Below, piece by piece: positions 36,058 through 44,887 of a stretch of DNA of 64,000 nucleotides. Positions within the stretch are counted from its first letter, which is position 1; the number at the start of each line of letters is the position of its first letter. A program made the translations under genes and the position numbers. The stretch is from Chloroflexota bacterium (lineage in GTDB: Bacteria; Chloroflexota; UBA6077; FW602-bin22). The stretch is taken from positions 51,887 through 115,886 of the forward strand of contig SCUE01000017.1 in the NCBI GenBank assembly GCA_004297775.1, in the 5' to 3' direction. A model generated the notes under the pieces. It worked only from the letters and a program-made list of their open reading frames with translations. It was not told where the DNA came from and ran no database searches.

Positions 36058-37176
36058 CTACAGACGAGCCGCGACGGTCAGATCGACCGCGGCGCCGACG
36101 CGCGCGGAGCGGTCCATCGCCTCGATGATCTCGACCGCGTGTTGCGCGTCCTCACCCACGATGGGCGATGGGCCTCCATCGAGAGCCGCGTCGACCGTTC
36201 CGCGGAGGATGCCCCAGTAGAAGTCGGGCACGGTGAAGTGCTCCCAGGTGCTCGGACGCGCGTACATGTGCCGTTTGTGTACGTCGGACGAGAGCTCGAA
36301 TCCGATCCGACTGCGATCGACGCGCAATCGGCCATCGCTGCCGTCGAAAGTGAGCTCGAACTCAATCAGGTGCGGCCAGACGTCGGGGATGATCCACGAG
36401 ACTTCGAGCGAGAGCGCCAGGCCCGGAAACTGCACGATCGCGCGCAGCGTGTCGGCGCAGTCGATGCCACGGGCGGCCAGAACGCCGCGCGTTTCGACCG
36501 CGTAGACCGTGGTCGCCCGGCCTACGCCGGTCAGCCAGCGAACGAGGTCGATGGAGTGCGGAAAGAGGAACCAGTGTGGGCCGGATCGCGATGCCCAACC
36601 GAGCATCCGCGTCGCGACCGAGATCGCATCGCCGTGGCGCACGTGTGCCGCGACGACCCTTCCAATTTCGCCAGCCGCGAGCGACTCCTTCGCGCCGACG
36701 AACGACGGATTGCATCGGCTGCCGAGATTGACGCTGAGCAGTCGGTTTGCCCGTCGCGCCGCCGCCACGATCGCGGCGGCGTGCTCACTCGTCGTCGCAA
36801 GCGGCTTCTCGACCAGAATGTGCTTGCCGCCGCGCGCGAGCTCCTCGGCGGGTTCGCGGTGCGCGAAATCGGGGGTCGCGACGGACACAAGCTCGGCCTC
36901 CGACGATGCCAGATCGCCGAGAGATGCGAAGGCACGGACACCGAGACGCTCGGCGACCGCGCGGGCACGCGCCTGGTCGCGATCGTAGACGCCAACCAAG
37001 CGGGAACGTGCGTAGCCTTGATACGCGCGGGCGTGCTGTTCGCCGAGTAACCCGACGCCCACGACCGCGACGGGCAGTCGACGACCGGCGGCCTCACCTG
37101 ACGGTACTCCCACGCCACAGGCCGGACAGAAGTTGGCCCCGGCGATCGGGCCACCGCATCGGCGACACGTGCTCAT
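36058..37176 (-). CDS. zinc-ribbon plus Gfo/Idh/MocA oxidoreductase
   Basis: A 372-residue protein. Residues 1-22 form a zinc ribbon (CRRCGGPIAGANFCPACG, two CxxC pairs). From residue 33 there is a normal Gfo/Idh/MocA dehydrogenase: VAVVGVGLLGEQHAR (NAD loop), ILVEKPLATT (EKP), then HWFLFPHSIDLVRW and a C-terminal substrate domain. The ribbon is not part of the usual family and implies an added protein- or membrane-related function, or an mRNA/DNA contact. Substrate unknown. Confidence 0.85.
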   Translation of the reverse strand: MSTCRRCGGPIAGANFCPACGVGVPSGEAAGRRLPVAVVGVGLLGEQHARAYQGYARSRLVGVYDRDQARARAVAERLGVRAFASLGDLASSEAELVSVATPDFAHREPAEELARGGKHILVEKPLATTSEHAAAIVAAARRANRLLSVNLGSRCNPSFVGAKESLAAGEIGRVVAAHVRHGDAISVATRMLGWASRSGPHWFLFPHSIDLVRWLTGVGRATTVYAVETRGVLAARGIDCADTLRAIVQFPGLALSLEVSWIIPDVWPHLIEFELTFDGSDGRLRVDRSRIGFELSSDVHKRHMYARPSTWEHFTVPDFYWGILRGTVDAALDGGPSPIVGEDAQHAVEIIEAMDRSARVGAAVDLTVAARL

Positions 37177-37429
37177 GCCATAAGCATACGGTGCTCGGCG
37201 CTGCCAGGGTCACGTTCTCGCCGTGTCGAACAGTCCGTCCAACCGGCGCACGGTCCGATCGATCGCCTCGCCGTCGACGTTCGTCAAGACGACCGGACGA
37301 TCGGGATCGCCGCGCGGTAGTTTCCTCATTCTTGGTCGCATCACGCAAAGGCGGACAGCCGCTGACACGGTGGAATTCAAGAGGCGCGACGTGGGCGCTC
37401 TTCGCGTCGGCGGCTGTACACTGGCGCGG

Positions 37430-37636
37430 ATGGCGCGGGCGTACATCGGCACGGCGGGGTTCTCATATCCGGAGTGGCGACCAGGTTTCTACCCGACGGA
37501 GCGGGACGAATGGATCGCGCGGATCCTCGGATTGGTGGCGCGCGGAATCGATGCCTATGCGTTCATCAAGCACGAACAGAACCCGGACGCGCCCCTGATT
37601 GCCCGCGAGTGGGTGACAGCTTTGGTCAGCGCGTGA
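37430..37636 (+). pseudogene. DUF72 gene with large in-frame internal deletion
   Basis: The first 22 residues (ARAYIGTAGFSYPEWRPGFYP) match the start of DUF72 proteins, and residues 25-60 (WIARILGLVARGIDAYAFIKH) match their C-terminus. About 170 residues of the barrel between them are gone, yet the frame is kept. The product would be 68 residues and surely non-functional as an enzyme. The stop overlaps the GTG start of the next gene. Confidence 0.7.
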
Positions 37637-38286
37637 GTAGCTACTTCGGTCCCGGCCTATTCACGTTCCTGGCCGACCTGGCGGCGCACAACGATCGCGC
37701 GTGGTTCGCGGCGAACAAAGATCGCTACACCCGTGAGGTCGATCAGCCGTTGCGCGATTTCGTGGCCGACGCCGGGATCAGTCTGGGTCATTTGAGCCCG
37801 AGCTACACCGAGGGATCGAAGTTTCGCATCTACCGCGACACCCGGTTTGCGAAGGACAAGACGCCGTTCAATCCGCGGGCGGCGGCGGTGTTTTCGCACG
37901 AATCAAAGGGGAAGGAACACGGTGTTCCCGGCTTCTATCTCCACCTGGCGCCGGGTCATTGCGTCGGTGGTGGCGGCATGCACCAACCCGATCCCCCGAC
38001 GCTCGGCCGCGTGCGCGACCGCATCGTCGCGAGGCCCAGCGACTGGGAGGCGGTCCTCACATCCGGCGCCGCGATCGAGGGGGACGCGCTGAAGCGGCCC
38101 CCGGCCGGGTACGATCCAGCGCACCGCTTCATCGACGACGTCAAGCGGAAGAGCTTCTACTCGATGACGACATTCACTGAGGAGCAAGTGTGCGCACCCG
38201 ACTTCATGGAGACGTACCTCGACGCCTGCCGATCGGCCGCGCCTCTGGTGAGCTTCCTCACACGGGCGCTGGGCCTGACGTGGTGA
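37633..38286 (+). CDS. DUF2461 family protein
   Basis: A 217-residue protein starting with GTG at 37633. FLADLAAHNDRAWFAANKDRY and SKFRIYRDTRFAKDKTPFN are the two signature blocks of DUF2461 (TIGR02453). Function unknown. The GTGA overlap with the DUF72 remnant suggests the two were one operon before the deletion. Confidence 0.87.
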   Translation: MSSYFGPGLFTFLADLAAHNDRAWFAANKDRYTREVDQPLRDFVADAGISLGHLSPSYTEGSKFRIYRDTRFAKDKTPFNPRAAAVFSHESKGKEHGVPGFYLHLAPGHCVGGGGMHQPDPPTLGRVRDRIVARPSDWEAVLTSGAAIEGDALKRPPAGYDPAHRFIDDVKRKSFYSMTTFTEEQVCAPDFMETYLDACRSAAPLVSFLTRALGLTW

Positions 38287-38338
38287 GATGATGTGTCTCG
38301 CGACCGGCACTCCCTGATTGTCGCGCGCGGCCCGACTC

Positions 38339-39349
38339 ATGCCTGAGTTCGCGATCGTCGGCGCGGGCACTCTTGGCCAGGCGTTCGCCGGTTCGCTCGC
38401 CGCGGCCGGGAATACCGTCACCGTGCTGGCGACCGCGCGCACCGCCGAAGCCCTGCGCGCGGCTGGCAGGATCCGACTGCGCGGCGCGATCGAACTCGAC
38501 CAGCCGATCGTCGAGGGGGATGCCAAGCCGGGCGTCGTCTCGCTCACGACCGACCCAGCAACCCTGCCGCCCGAGGCCGGCGTCATCTTCACCCCGAAGG
38601 GCCACGCTCTCCCGACCGCGATCGAGTCGGTGCGCGCCGCCTGGCGCCCGGGCGAAGCGGCCTGGGTCTGCGGCATTCAGAACGGGATCGTCAAGGACGA
38701 TCTTTTGGCGGCGGCGTTCGGTCAGGAACGGACGGTTGGCGCGGTGACGATCCTCGGTGGCGGTCGAGAGGCCGACGGCCGTGTCGTCGTCACCGGTCGC
38801 GGCGCCACCTTTCTCGGCGAGTTTTCGGACGTCTCGTCGCAACGGGTCGAGGTCGCCGCCGCGGCGCTGAAAGCCGCCGGTATCCCAACCGAGGCGGTCA
38901 CGAATATCCGGACGGTCCTCTGGTCGAAGATGTGCAACGCAGTCGGCCTGTTCGCGGTCACCTGCCTCTCGCGCGTCAGTTCCAGCCGCCTGGGCCACTA
39001 TCCCGAACTCGTCCACGCCTACTGCGGTCTCATCCGCGAGACCGCCGCGATCGCGGCCGCCCAGGGCATCCCGATGGGCGACTACCCCGGCTTCCCGATC
39101 AAGAGCTACCTGGCGATGGGCGACGCCGGCGTGGCGGCCTACTTCGCTGAGCGGGCCGTGCCGATGAGACCCACGCCCGGCGCACCCGAATCGCGCACAT
39201 CGATGCACCAGGACTTGATCGCGGGGCGTCCGCTTGAAGTGGAGGCGATCTACGGCGACGTCGTTGCGCGCGCCGAGCGTCTGGGCGTCCCGGCGCCGCG
39301 AATCACCCTTGCGCGAGATCTGATTCGGGCGATCGATCCGGGTCGGTGA
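38339..39349 (+). CDS. ketopantoate reductase (ApbA/PanE) family protein
   Basis: A 336-residue NADP-dependent reductase. FAIVGAGTLGQAFAGSLA is the Rossmann loop, CGIQNGIVKDDLL resembles the conserved QNG block, and TVLWSKMCNAVGLF contains the catalytic Lys and Asn. The C-terminal E-V-E-A-I-Y-G-D block follows. It is typical of PanE-like enzymes, which may make pantoate or act on other 2-oxoacids. Confidence 0.87.
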   Translation: MPEFAIVGAGTLGQAFAGSLAAAGNTVTVLATARTAEALRAAGRIRLRGAIELDQPIVEGDAKPGVVSLTTDPATLPPEAGVIFTPKGHALPTAIESVRAAWRPGEAAWVCGIQNGIVKDDLLAAAFGQERTVGAVTILGGGREADGRVVVTGRGATFLGEFSDVSSQRVEVAAAALKAAGIPTEAVTNIRTVLWSKMCNAVGLFAVTCLSRVSSSRLGHYPELVHAYCGLIRETAAIAAAQGIPMGDYPGFPIKSYLAMGDAGVAAYFAERAVPMRPTPGAPESRTSMHQDLIAGRPLEVEAIYGDVVARAERLGVPAPRITLARDLIRAIDPGR

Positions 39350-39423
39350 GTGGAGCTATCGCTCAGCGTTGGCACGGCCGCGACCGTAGAATGAGCGTTG
39401 GCGGGTAGCCGCGGGAGGGTGCC

Positions 39424-40284
39424 GTGCAACTCGGAGCCGTCTTATCACAGGGCGAAGTCGCGACCGATGTCGGGGCGCTTCGCGCGTACGTCCAGGCGGT
39501 GCGGGATCTCGGGTACGACTTCCTTGTTGTAGCCGACCACGTCGTCGGCAGCGATCCGAAGGCGCATCCGGAACTCGAACGAGTCTACCCGATCGAGGCG
39601 TACTTGCACGAGGCGATGACGCTGCTCGGCTTCATCGCCGGAGTCGCGCCCCGCCTCGGCCTCCTGACAAGCGTGATCATCCTGCCGCAGCGGCAGACAG
39701 TGCTGGCCGCGAAGCAGGCCACCGAAATCGACATCCTCACGGGTGGGCGGTTCCGCTTCGGCATCGGCATCGGCTGGAACCCGGTCGAGTTTGAGGCGCT
39801 GGGGATGGAGTTCCGCACGCGTGCGCGCCGGTTCGAGGAACAGATCGCACTGATGCGACGGCTCTGGACCGAGCAACTGGTCACCTTCGCGGGACGGTTC
39901 GACCGGACGAGCGCGGCTGGCTTCAATCCGCTGCCGGTGCAGCGCCCCATCCCGGTCTGGCTGGGCGCTCACTCCGACGTGGCGGTCGAACGAGCGACCC
40001 GGATCGCCGATGGCTACTTGCCATTGCGACCACTGGAAGGCGGCTGGAACGCGACGATGGAGCGCATCGACGGTTGGCTGGCCGAGGCCGGACGTGATCG
40101 GTCCACGTTTGGCATCGAGGGTCGCGTCGAGGCGGGAAAGGGCACGCCCGACGAATGGGCCGCGACCGCCGAGATGTGGCGCGGGTTCGGGGCGTCACAT
40201 CTCTCGGTCAGCACCGGCGGCGCCGGCGGTCCGGACGAGCAGATCGCGCGCCTGCGCGAGGTTCAGGCACTGGCGCGCGGCTAG
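39424..40284 (+). CDS. LLM class F420-dependent oxidoreductase
   Basis: A 286-residue luciferase-like monooxygenase-family protein. FLVVADHVVG near the N-terminus, GGRFRFGIGIGWNPVEFEALG and RPIPVWLGAHSD fit the F420-dependent group. The GTG at 39424 is preceded by GGGAGGG. Substrate unknown. Confidence 0.9.
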   Translation: MQLGAVLSQGEVATDVGALRAYVQAVRDLGYDFLVVADHVVGSDPKAHPELERVYPIEAYLHEAMTLLGFIAGVAPRLGLLTSVIILPQRQTVLAAKQATEIDILTGGRFRFGIGIGWNPVEFEALGMEFRTRARRFEEQIALMRRLWTEQLVTFAGRFDRTSAAGFNPLPVQRPIPVWLGAHSDVAVERATRIADGYLPLRPLEGGWNATMERIDGWLAEAGRDRSTFGIEGRVEAGKGTPDEWAATAEMWRGFGASHLSVSTGGAGGPDEQIARLREVQALARG

Positions 40285-40407
40285 ACACGACGCGGCATCG
40301 TGCGGCTCCTCGGACGGCCGTGCTCAGCGGCTGCAAGTGGCGCGCACCTGGTGTAATGTCGCGGCGATTCCGAATCCCGGCCAAGCGACTTCGGAGATGG
40401 AGTGAAC

Positions 40408-41313
40408 ATGGATCAGCCGCGACCGCGAAACTTTCGTCGGCTCGAACCGGGGCAGCGGAGTGAACTGCGCATCGGGGATATCGGCGGTGCCGAGCACGTC
40501 GTCGTGTGGGAATCGTCGGAGAAGCTGTTCGAGGCGCCGAACTGGACGCCGGACGGCCGGTGGCTCGTGTTCAACCAGGAAGGCGATCTCTACCGCGTCG
40601 CGCCGGAACGCGGGAGTCGTCCGGAGAAGATCGCGATCGAGGGGGACTTCCCGGCGAACAACGATCACGTGCTATCGCCGGACGGTTCGACTCTCTACAT
40701 CTCGGTGAGCGACGGCCACATCTATGCCGTGCCATTCGCCGGCGGCGCGCCGCGGCGGGTGTCGAACGTGCATCAAGAGCGTTTCACATACTACCTGCAC
40801 GGCGTGTCGCCCGACAACGCGACGCTCGCGTACGTGGCGGTGCAGCGCGACCAGAACGATCGGGTCCTGCCGATCAACACCTACACGATCCCATCGCGGG
40901 GCGGACCGGACACGCGTCTGACTGACTGGCGGTGGAACGACGACGGACCGGAGTACTCGCCGGACGGGGCGTGGATCTACTTCAACTCCGTGTACGGCTC
41001 GGATACGCCCGGCCATTCCCAGGTATGTCGAATGCGGCCAGATGGCTCGGAAGTGACCCGCATCACGAACGACGAGCGCGTCAACTGGTTCCCTCATCCG
41101 TCGCCGAACGGGGAGCACATCCTGTACCTCAGCTTCCCGCCGGGCACGGAAGGGCATCCCGCTAACAAAGAGATCGCCCTCCGCCTGATGCATCCGGACG
41201 GCCGCGAGCAGCGCGATCTCGCCTGGTTCAACGGCGGCCAGGGCACGACCAATGTGAACGGCTGGGCTCCGGACAGCCAGCGGTTCGCCTACGTGGCGTA
41301 TCCGGTCGGGTGA
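40408..41313 (+). CDS. TolB-like WD40/beta-propeller protein
   Basis: A 301-residue propeller with repeated S-P-D-G or T-P-D-G turns (WTPDGRWLVFNQEG, LSPDGSTLYISVSDG, YSPDGAWIYFNS, PSPNGEHILYLS, WAPDSQRFAYVAY), as in PD40/TolB repeats. No signal peptide is seen, so it may be cytoplasmic. A GTG at 40402 is an alternative start. The last 70 bases are repeated at 44791-44860, on the far side of the ABC operon. Confidence 0.85.
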   Translation: MDQPRPRNFRRLEPGQRSELRIGDIGGAEHVVVWESSEKLFEAPNWTPDGRWLVFNQEGDLYRVAPERGSRPEKIAIEGDFPANNDHVLSPDGSTLYISVSDGHIYAVPFAGGAPRRVSNVHQERFTYYLHGVSPDNATLAYVAVQRDQNDRVLPINTYTIPSRGGPDTRLTDWRWNDDGPEYSPDGAWIYFNSVYGSDTPGHSQVCRMRPDGSEVTRITNDERVNWFPHPSPNGEHILYLSFPPGTEGHPANKEIALRLMHPDGREQRDLAWFNGGQGTTNVNGWAPDSQRFAYVAYPVG

Positions 41314-41314
41314 C
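41245..41314 (+). repeat. direct repeat L, 3' end of the TolB-like gene
   Basis: Seventy bases covering the last 22 codons of the TolB-like gene plus its stop. The sequence returns without gaps at 44791-44860 with about ten differences. The two copies enclose the ABC operon 41359-44672. Confidence 0.75.
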
Positions 41315-41358
41315 GATGGCCGATGCGGCGCCCGCGTGGTCGCTGGCCCGGCGAGCGC

Positions 41359-42243
41359 TTACCCTTCACGTAGCCCGGTCATGGTAATGCCGCGCACGAA
41401 GGCGCGCTGGCACGCGAAGAACACGGCGATCACCGGGAGAAGTGTCGTGACCGAGGCCGCCATCAGCTCGTGGATCGGCAACTGCAGCGCCGCGACGACG
41501 AAGAGCCGCAGTGCGGTCGCGACGACCATCTTGCTCTGCGAGTTGAGGTAGATGAGCGGTCCGAAGAAGTCGTTCCAATGGGCGACGAACGAGAGCGCGA
41601 ACACCGTGATGAGGATGGGCCGGCAGAGCGGCAGAAGGATCCGCCAGTAGATGTCGAAGTGGTTGGCGCCGTCGACCAGCGCCGCCTCATCGAGTTCGCG
41701 CGGGATCGTCATAAAGAACTGACGCAGAAGGAAGATGTAGAAGGCCGTCCCGAAGTACTGCGGCACGACGAGTGGCAGGAGCGAGTCGAGCCAGCCGAGC
41801 TCCTTGAACAGCAGGTACTGCGGGATGAGCAGAACCTGCGCGGGTAGCATCATCGTGCTGAGCACGAGAGTGAAGAGGAACTTATTGCCCTTGAATGGGA
41901 TGCGCGCGAAGCCGTAGGCGACCAGCGTGCATGAGAGGATCTGGCCGAAGACGGTCAGGCCGACGTAGACGAGCGTGTTCCGGAAGAACAGCGGGAAGTA
42001 GCGCGTCTCCTTGAAGAGCGCATTGGGGTAGTTCTCCCACGCGAACACGGTCGGGATCAAGGTTGGCGGGATCTGTTCGATGTCCCACGGCGCCTTGAGT
42101 GAGGTCGAGAGCATCCAGAAGAACGGAATGGCGTAGAGGATGGCGAGCAGCGTGACCAGCAAGTAGGCGATCGCCCGCTCGACGCGCCGCGCATTTCCGC
42201 GCCGCTGCCAGAAGCTAGGGCCGGTCGTCGTGCGCGTAGCCAC
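41359..42243 (-). CDS. ABC transporter permease (MalG type)
   Basis: A 294-residue inner-membrane permease with six helices. The EAA loop is DEAALVDGANHFDIYWRILLPL. It follows the second permease by one base on the minus strand. Third and last gene of the operon. Confidence 0.92.
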   Translation of the reverse strand: MATRTTTGPSFWQRRGNARRVERAIAYLLVTLLAILYAIPFFWMLSTSLKAPWDIEQIPPTLIPTVFAWENYPNALFKETRYFPLFFRNTLVYVGLTVFGQILSCTLVAYGFARIPFKGNKFLFTLVLSTMMLPAQVLLIPQYLLFKELGWLDSLLPLVVPQYFGTAFYIFLLRQFFMTIPRELDEAALVDGANHFDIYWRILLPLCRPILITVFALSFVAHWNDFFGPLIYLNSQSKMVVATALRLFVVAALQLPIHELMAASVTTLLPVIAVFFACQRAFVRGITMTGLREG

Positions 42244-42244
42244 G

Positions 42245-43195
42245 TTAGGTCGCGCCCCGGTTCTGAGTTTGCTCGCCCTCGTAGTAGACCCAGAACTTGG
42301 CCATCGCCAACTGGATCATCGTGAAGGTCAGGATGACCAGGAACAGGAACCAGGCCAGCGCCGACGCGTAGCCCATCTTGCCCTGCTCGAAGGCACTGCG
42401 GTAGAGGTGAAGATTGTAGACCAGGGTAGCGTTGGCCGGACCGCCGGCGGTGATGATGTAGGCGGCGGTGAAGACCTGGAATGAGCTGATGATGCCGAGA
42501 ATGATGTTGAAGAAGACCGCCGGCGTGATCATCGGCACGGTGATGTTGCGGAAGCGGCTCCAGATACCGGCCCCGTCGATCATGGCCGCCTCGTGCAGGT
42601 GTACCGGCACGCCCTGGAGCGCGGCCAGGTAGATCAGCATCGGCGTGCCGACATTCCAGAGGCTGTAGATGATGATCGCCGGCAACGACCACTCGAAGCT
42701 GTAGAGCCAGTTCGGCCCCTCGATCCCCACCCAACCGAGCATCGAGTTCAACAATCCGCTCTTCGAAAGAATGCTCGCCCAAAGGTAGGCTGTGGCGACG
42801 CCGGCGGTCACGGCCGGCAGGTAGAAGACCGTCCGGTAGACCGAGATGCCGCGGAGCGGCTGGTTCAGCAGCATGGCCAGCGCCAGGGCGATGATCTGGA
42901 CGCCTGGCACGTGGAAGGCGACGTAGAAGGCCGTGTTCTTGACCGCCATCACGAAGAGGTCATCCTCACCGGTGAGCATGCGCTCGTAGTTGCGGAATCC
43001 GATGATCTTCCACGTGCCGGCGACATCCCAGTTCGTCAGGCTGAGGAACGCCGAAGCGAGGAACGGCCCGGCGGTGAAGACGACGAACCCGGTCAGCCAG
43101 GGGCTGATGAAAGCCCAGCCGATCAGATCGATCCGCCTGATGAAGCGGCGGCGCGGCCGGGGGATCGCCCCGGCCGCGCGAGTGAGGAGTGCCAA
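42245..43195 (-). CDS. ABC transporter permease (MalF type)
   Basis: A permease of about 316 residues with six helices and an EAA-type loop (EAAMIDGAGIWSRFRNITVP). The TTG at 43195 is preferred. AAGGAAGG lies upstream of it, and it clears the binding-protein gene, which the track start at 43291 would overlap by 74 bases. Confidence 0.88.
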   Translation of the reverse strand: MALLTRAAGAIPRPRRRFIRRIDLIGWAFISPWLTGFVVFTAGPFLASAFLSLTNWDVAGTWKIIGFRNYERMLTGEDDLFVMAVKNTAFYVAFHVPGVQIIALALAMLLNQPLRGISVYRTVFYLPAVTAGVATAYLWASILSKSGLLNSMLGWVGIEGPNWLYSFEWSLPAIIIYSLWNVGTPMLIYLAALQGVPVHLHEAAMIDGAGIWSRFRNITVPMITPAVFFNIILGIISSFQVFTAAYIITAGGPANATLVYNLHLYRSAFEQGKMGYASALAWFLFLVILTFTMIQLAMAKFWVYYEGEQTQNRGAT

Positions 43196-43217
43196 CCCGG
43201 CCTTCCTTAGGTCGAGG

Positions 43218-44672
43218 CTAGGCGACGCCCCATCTGGCCAGATCCTTCTCCGGCTCCTTCGGGACATTGAACTTGAACGGCTGCTTGGCATTGCCGAAGT
43301 TCACGGCCTCGTTCGCCTTCTTGTTGGCGGCCGCAAGGGCTTCCTTAAGCGTCTTCTTGCCGAGGTAGACCGCGTCGAGTTCGTCGTTGATCGCCTGGCC
43401 TCCCGCGTTCATACCCGCGTTGTAGAAGTGGAAGCCGTGTGGCCGCCCGTAGACGTGCTTGATGAACGACTCGAGATGCTTGCCCTTGGTGTTGGCGGTC
43501 TGGTAGGCCTTCCAGCCCTTCTTGTTGGCCGGCACGAACAACTTCCGCTCCCCCGCGAACGTCTGGAAGCGCTCGCCGGCAAGGAACTTGACCCACTCGT
43601 ACGACTCATCCTGGTAGCGGGTCTTGGCCGGGACGAAGTTCGGATTCGCCGAGGTGACCGGCACTCCCTTGGTGCTGGCGTCCATGTCTGGCAACGGCGC
43701 CGCATCCCACTCGAACTTGTCCTTAACGACGTCGTCCATCAGTTGGACTTCGTACGCGGCGCGGTGGTACATGGCCGCGGCGCCGGCACGGAATGGGACC
43801 GGTCCGCCCGCGCCCATCAGATCGGTGGTGGCTTCCTTGGTGATCATGATCTTGTCATCCTTCGCCCACTTCAGGAGCATCTCGTGGGCCTTGACCACCG
43901 CTGGATCCTCAAGGGTATACTTCAGGTCAGTCCAACTTGCGTAGTTACCCTTCAGCCCCCAGACGATCGGGGCGAACTCCTGGTAGTTGGTGTAGTTCCA
44001 CTGCAGACCGTAACGGACGATCTTGCCAGCACTGTCCTTCTTGTTGAGCTTGATGGCAGCCTCGACCATGTCGGCGATCGTCCAGTTACCCTTGAGGTCG
44101 TCCCAGGGATCCTTGGCGCCGACCTCCTTGAAGGCAGTCTTGTTGTAGTAGATGGCCCGCGGGTCGTTGTCGAAGGGTGTGTTGAGGACCTTGCCCTCCC
44201 AAATCTCGAGCCCGCCAAGCGAGTAGTCGCCCTCGAGATTGATGTTGTCACTCTTGAATCGCGGGCCAAGGTCGAGATGGTGGCCGCCTTCCATCCACTT
44301 GACCTGGACGCCGTTGTTGCAGATCGAGGCGTCGCCCCAGGTGCCAGCGACGAGCGCGGCCTCCATCTTCTGAACGAACTCGGTCGTGACCATCTCGGTC
44401 TCGACCGTCACGTGCGGGAACTGCTCCCTGAATTGGGCGCCGGCGTCCTTCAGGCCCACCTCGAGTGGCACCCACCAGGTCGTGAAGCGCAACGTAATCG
44501 GTGCCTTTGCCTTGGCCGGAACGGCGGCCGGCACCGGAGCGGCCGGCTTCGGCGCGGGCGCGGGCGTGGCGGTCGGAGCGGCCGGAGCGGCGCACGCGGC
44601 CAGCAGCGCGGTGGCGCCGAGCGAGCCGAGGGCCAAACCGACGAAACGACGGCGCGTAAGCGGCATGCTCAT
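43218..44672 (-). CDS. sugar ABC transporter substrate-binding lipoprotein
   Basis: A 484-residue family 1 binding protein. The leader reads PLTRRRFVGLALGSLGATAL (twin-arginine-like RRRF) with a lipobox ending AAC, followed by an Ala/Pro/Lys-rich linker. The ATG at 44672 has GAAGGA seven bases upstream. The track start crosses the TolB-tail repeat. Ligand unknown. As with the first importer, no ATPase gene is present. Confidence 0.92.
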   Translation of the reverse strand: MSMPLTRRRFVGLALGSLGATALLAACAAPAAPTATPAPAPKPAAPVPAAVPAKAKAPITLRFTTWWVPLEVGLKDAGAQFREQFPHVTVETEMVTTEFVQKMEAALVAGTWGDASICNNGVQVKWMEGGHHLDLGPRFKSDNINLEGDYSLGGLEIWEGKVLNTPFDNDPRAIYYNKTAFKEVGAKDPWDDLKGNWTIADMVEAAIKLNKKDSAGKIVRYGLQWNYTNYQEFAPIVWGLKGNYASWTDLKYTLEDPAVVKAHEMLLKWAKDDKIMITKEATTDLMGAGGPVPFRAGAAAMYHRAAYEVQLMDDVVKDKFEWDAAPLPDMDASTKGVPVTSANPNFVPAKTRYQDESYEWVKFLAGERFQTFAGERKLFVPANKKGWKAYQTANTKGKHLESFIKHVYGRPHGFHFYNAGMNAGGQAINDELDAVYLGKKTLKEALAAANKKANEAVNFGNAKQPFKFNVPKEPEKDLARWGVA

Positions 44673-44790
44673 TCTTCGTCCTTCTCTACTGTCGCGATGA
44701 TGGGCATCGTACCGGGCGTCCGGCCGGGTGTCAAACGGCTCACAAGCTGACAAGCTGACCTGGGAGATCGTCGTGTCAGGCGAGTCACGA

Positions 44791-44860
44791 ACGACCAATG
44801 TGAACCGTTGGGAGCCGGATAGCCGCCGGTTCGCCTGCGTGGCGTATCCCATCGGGTGAC
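44791..44860 (+). repeat. direct repeat R, copy of the TolB-like 3' end
   Basis: Reads T-N-V-N-R-W-E-P-D-S-R-R-F-A-C-V-A-Y-P-I-G then TGA, matching the end of the gene at 40408-41313 at about 86% nucleotide identity with no gaps. There is no start codon or rest of the gene, so it is only a tail fragment. Same orientation as the parent. Confidence 0.75.
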
Positions 44861-44887
44861 CGACGCGCGGCCGGCGGCGGCCGATGG

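Noticed and set aside
37210-37452. 80-residue minus-strand ORF between the zinc-ribbon dehydrogenase and the DUF72 remnant
   Set aside because: No domain, no ribosome binding site, and it overlaps the DUF72 start; not enough support.
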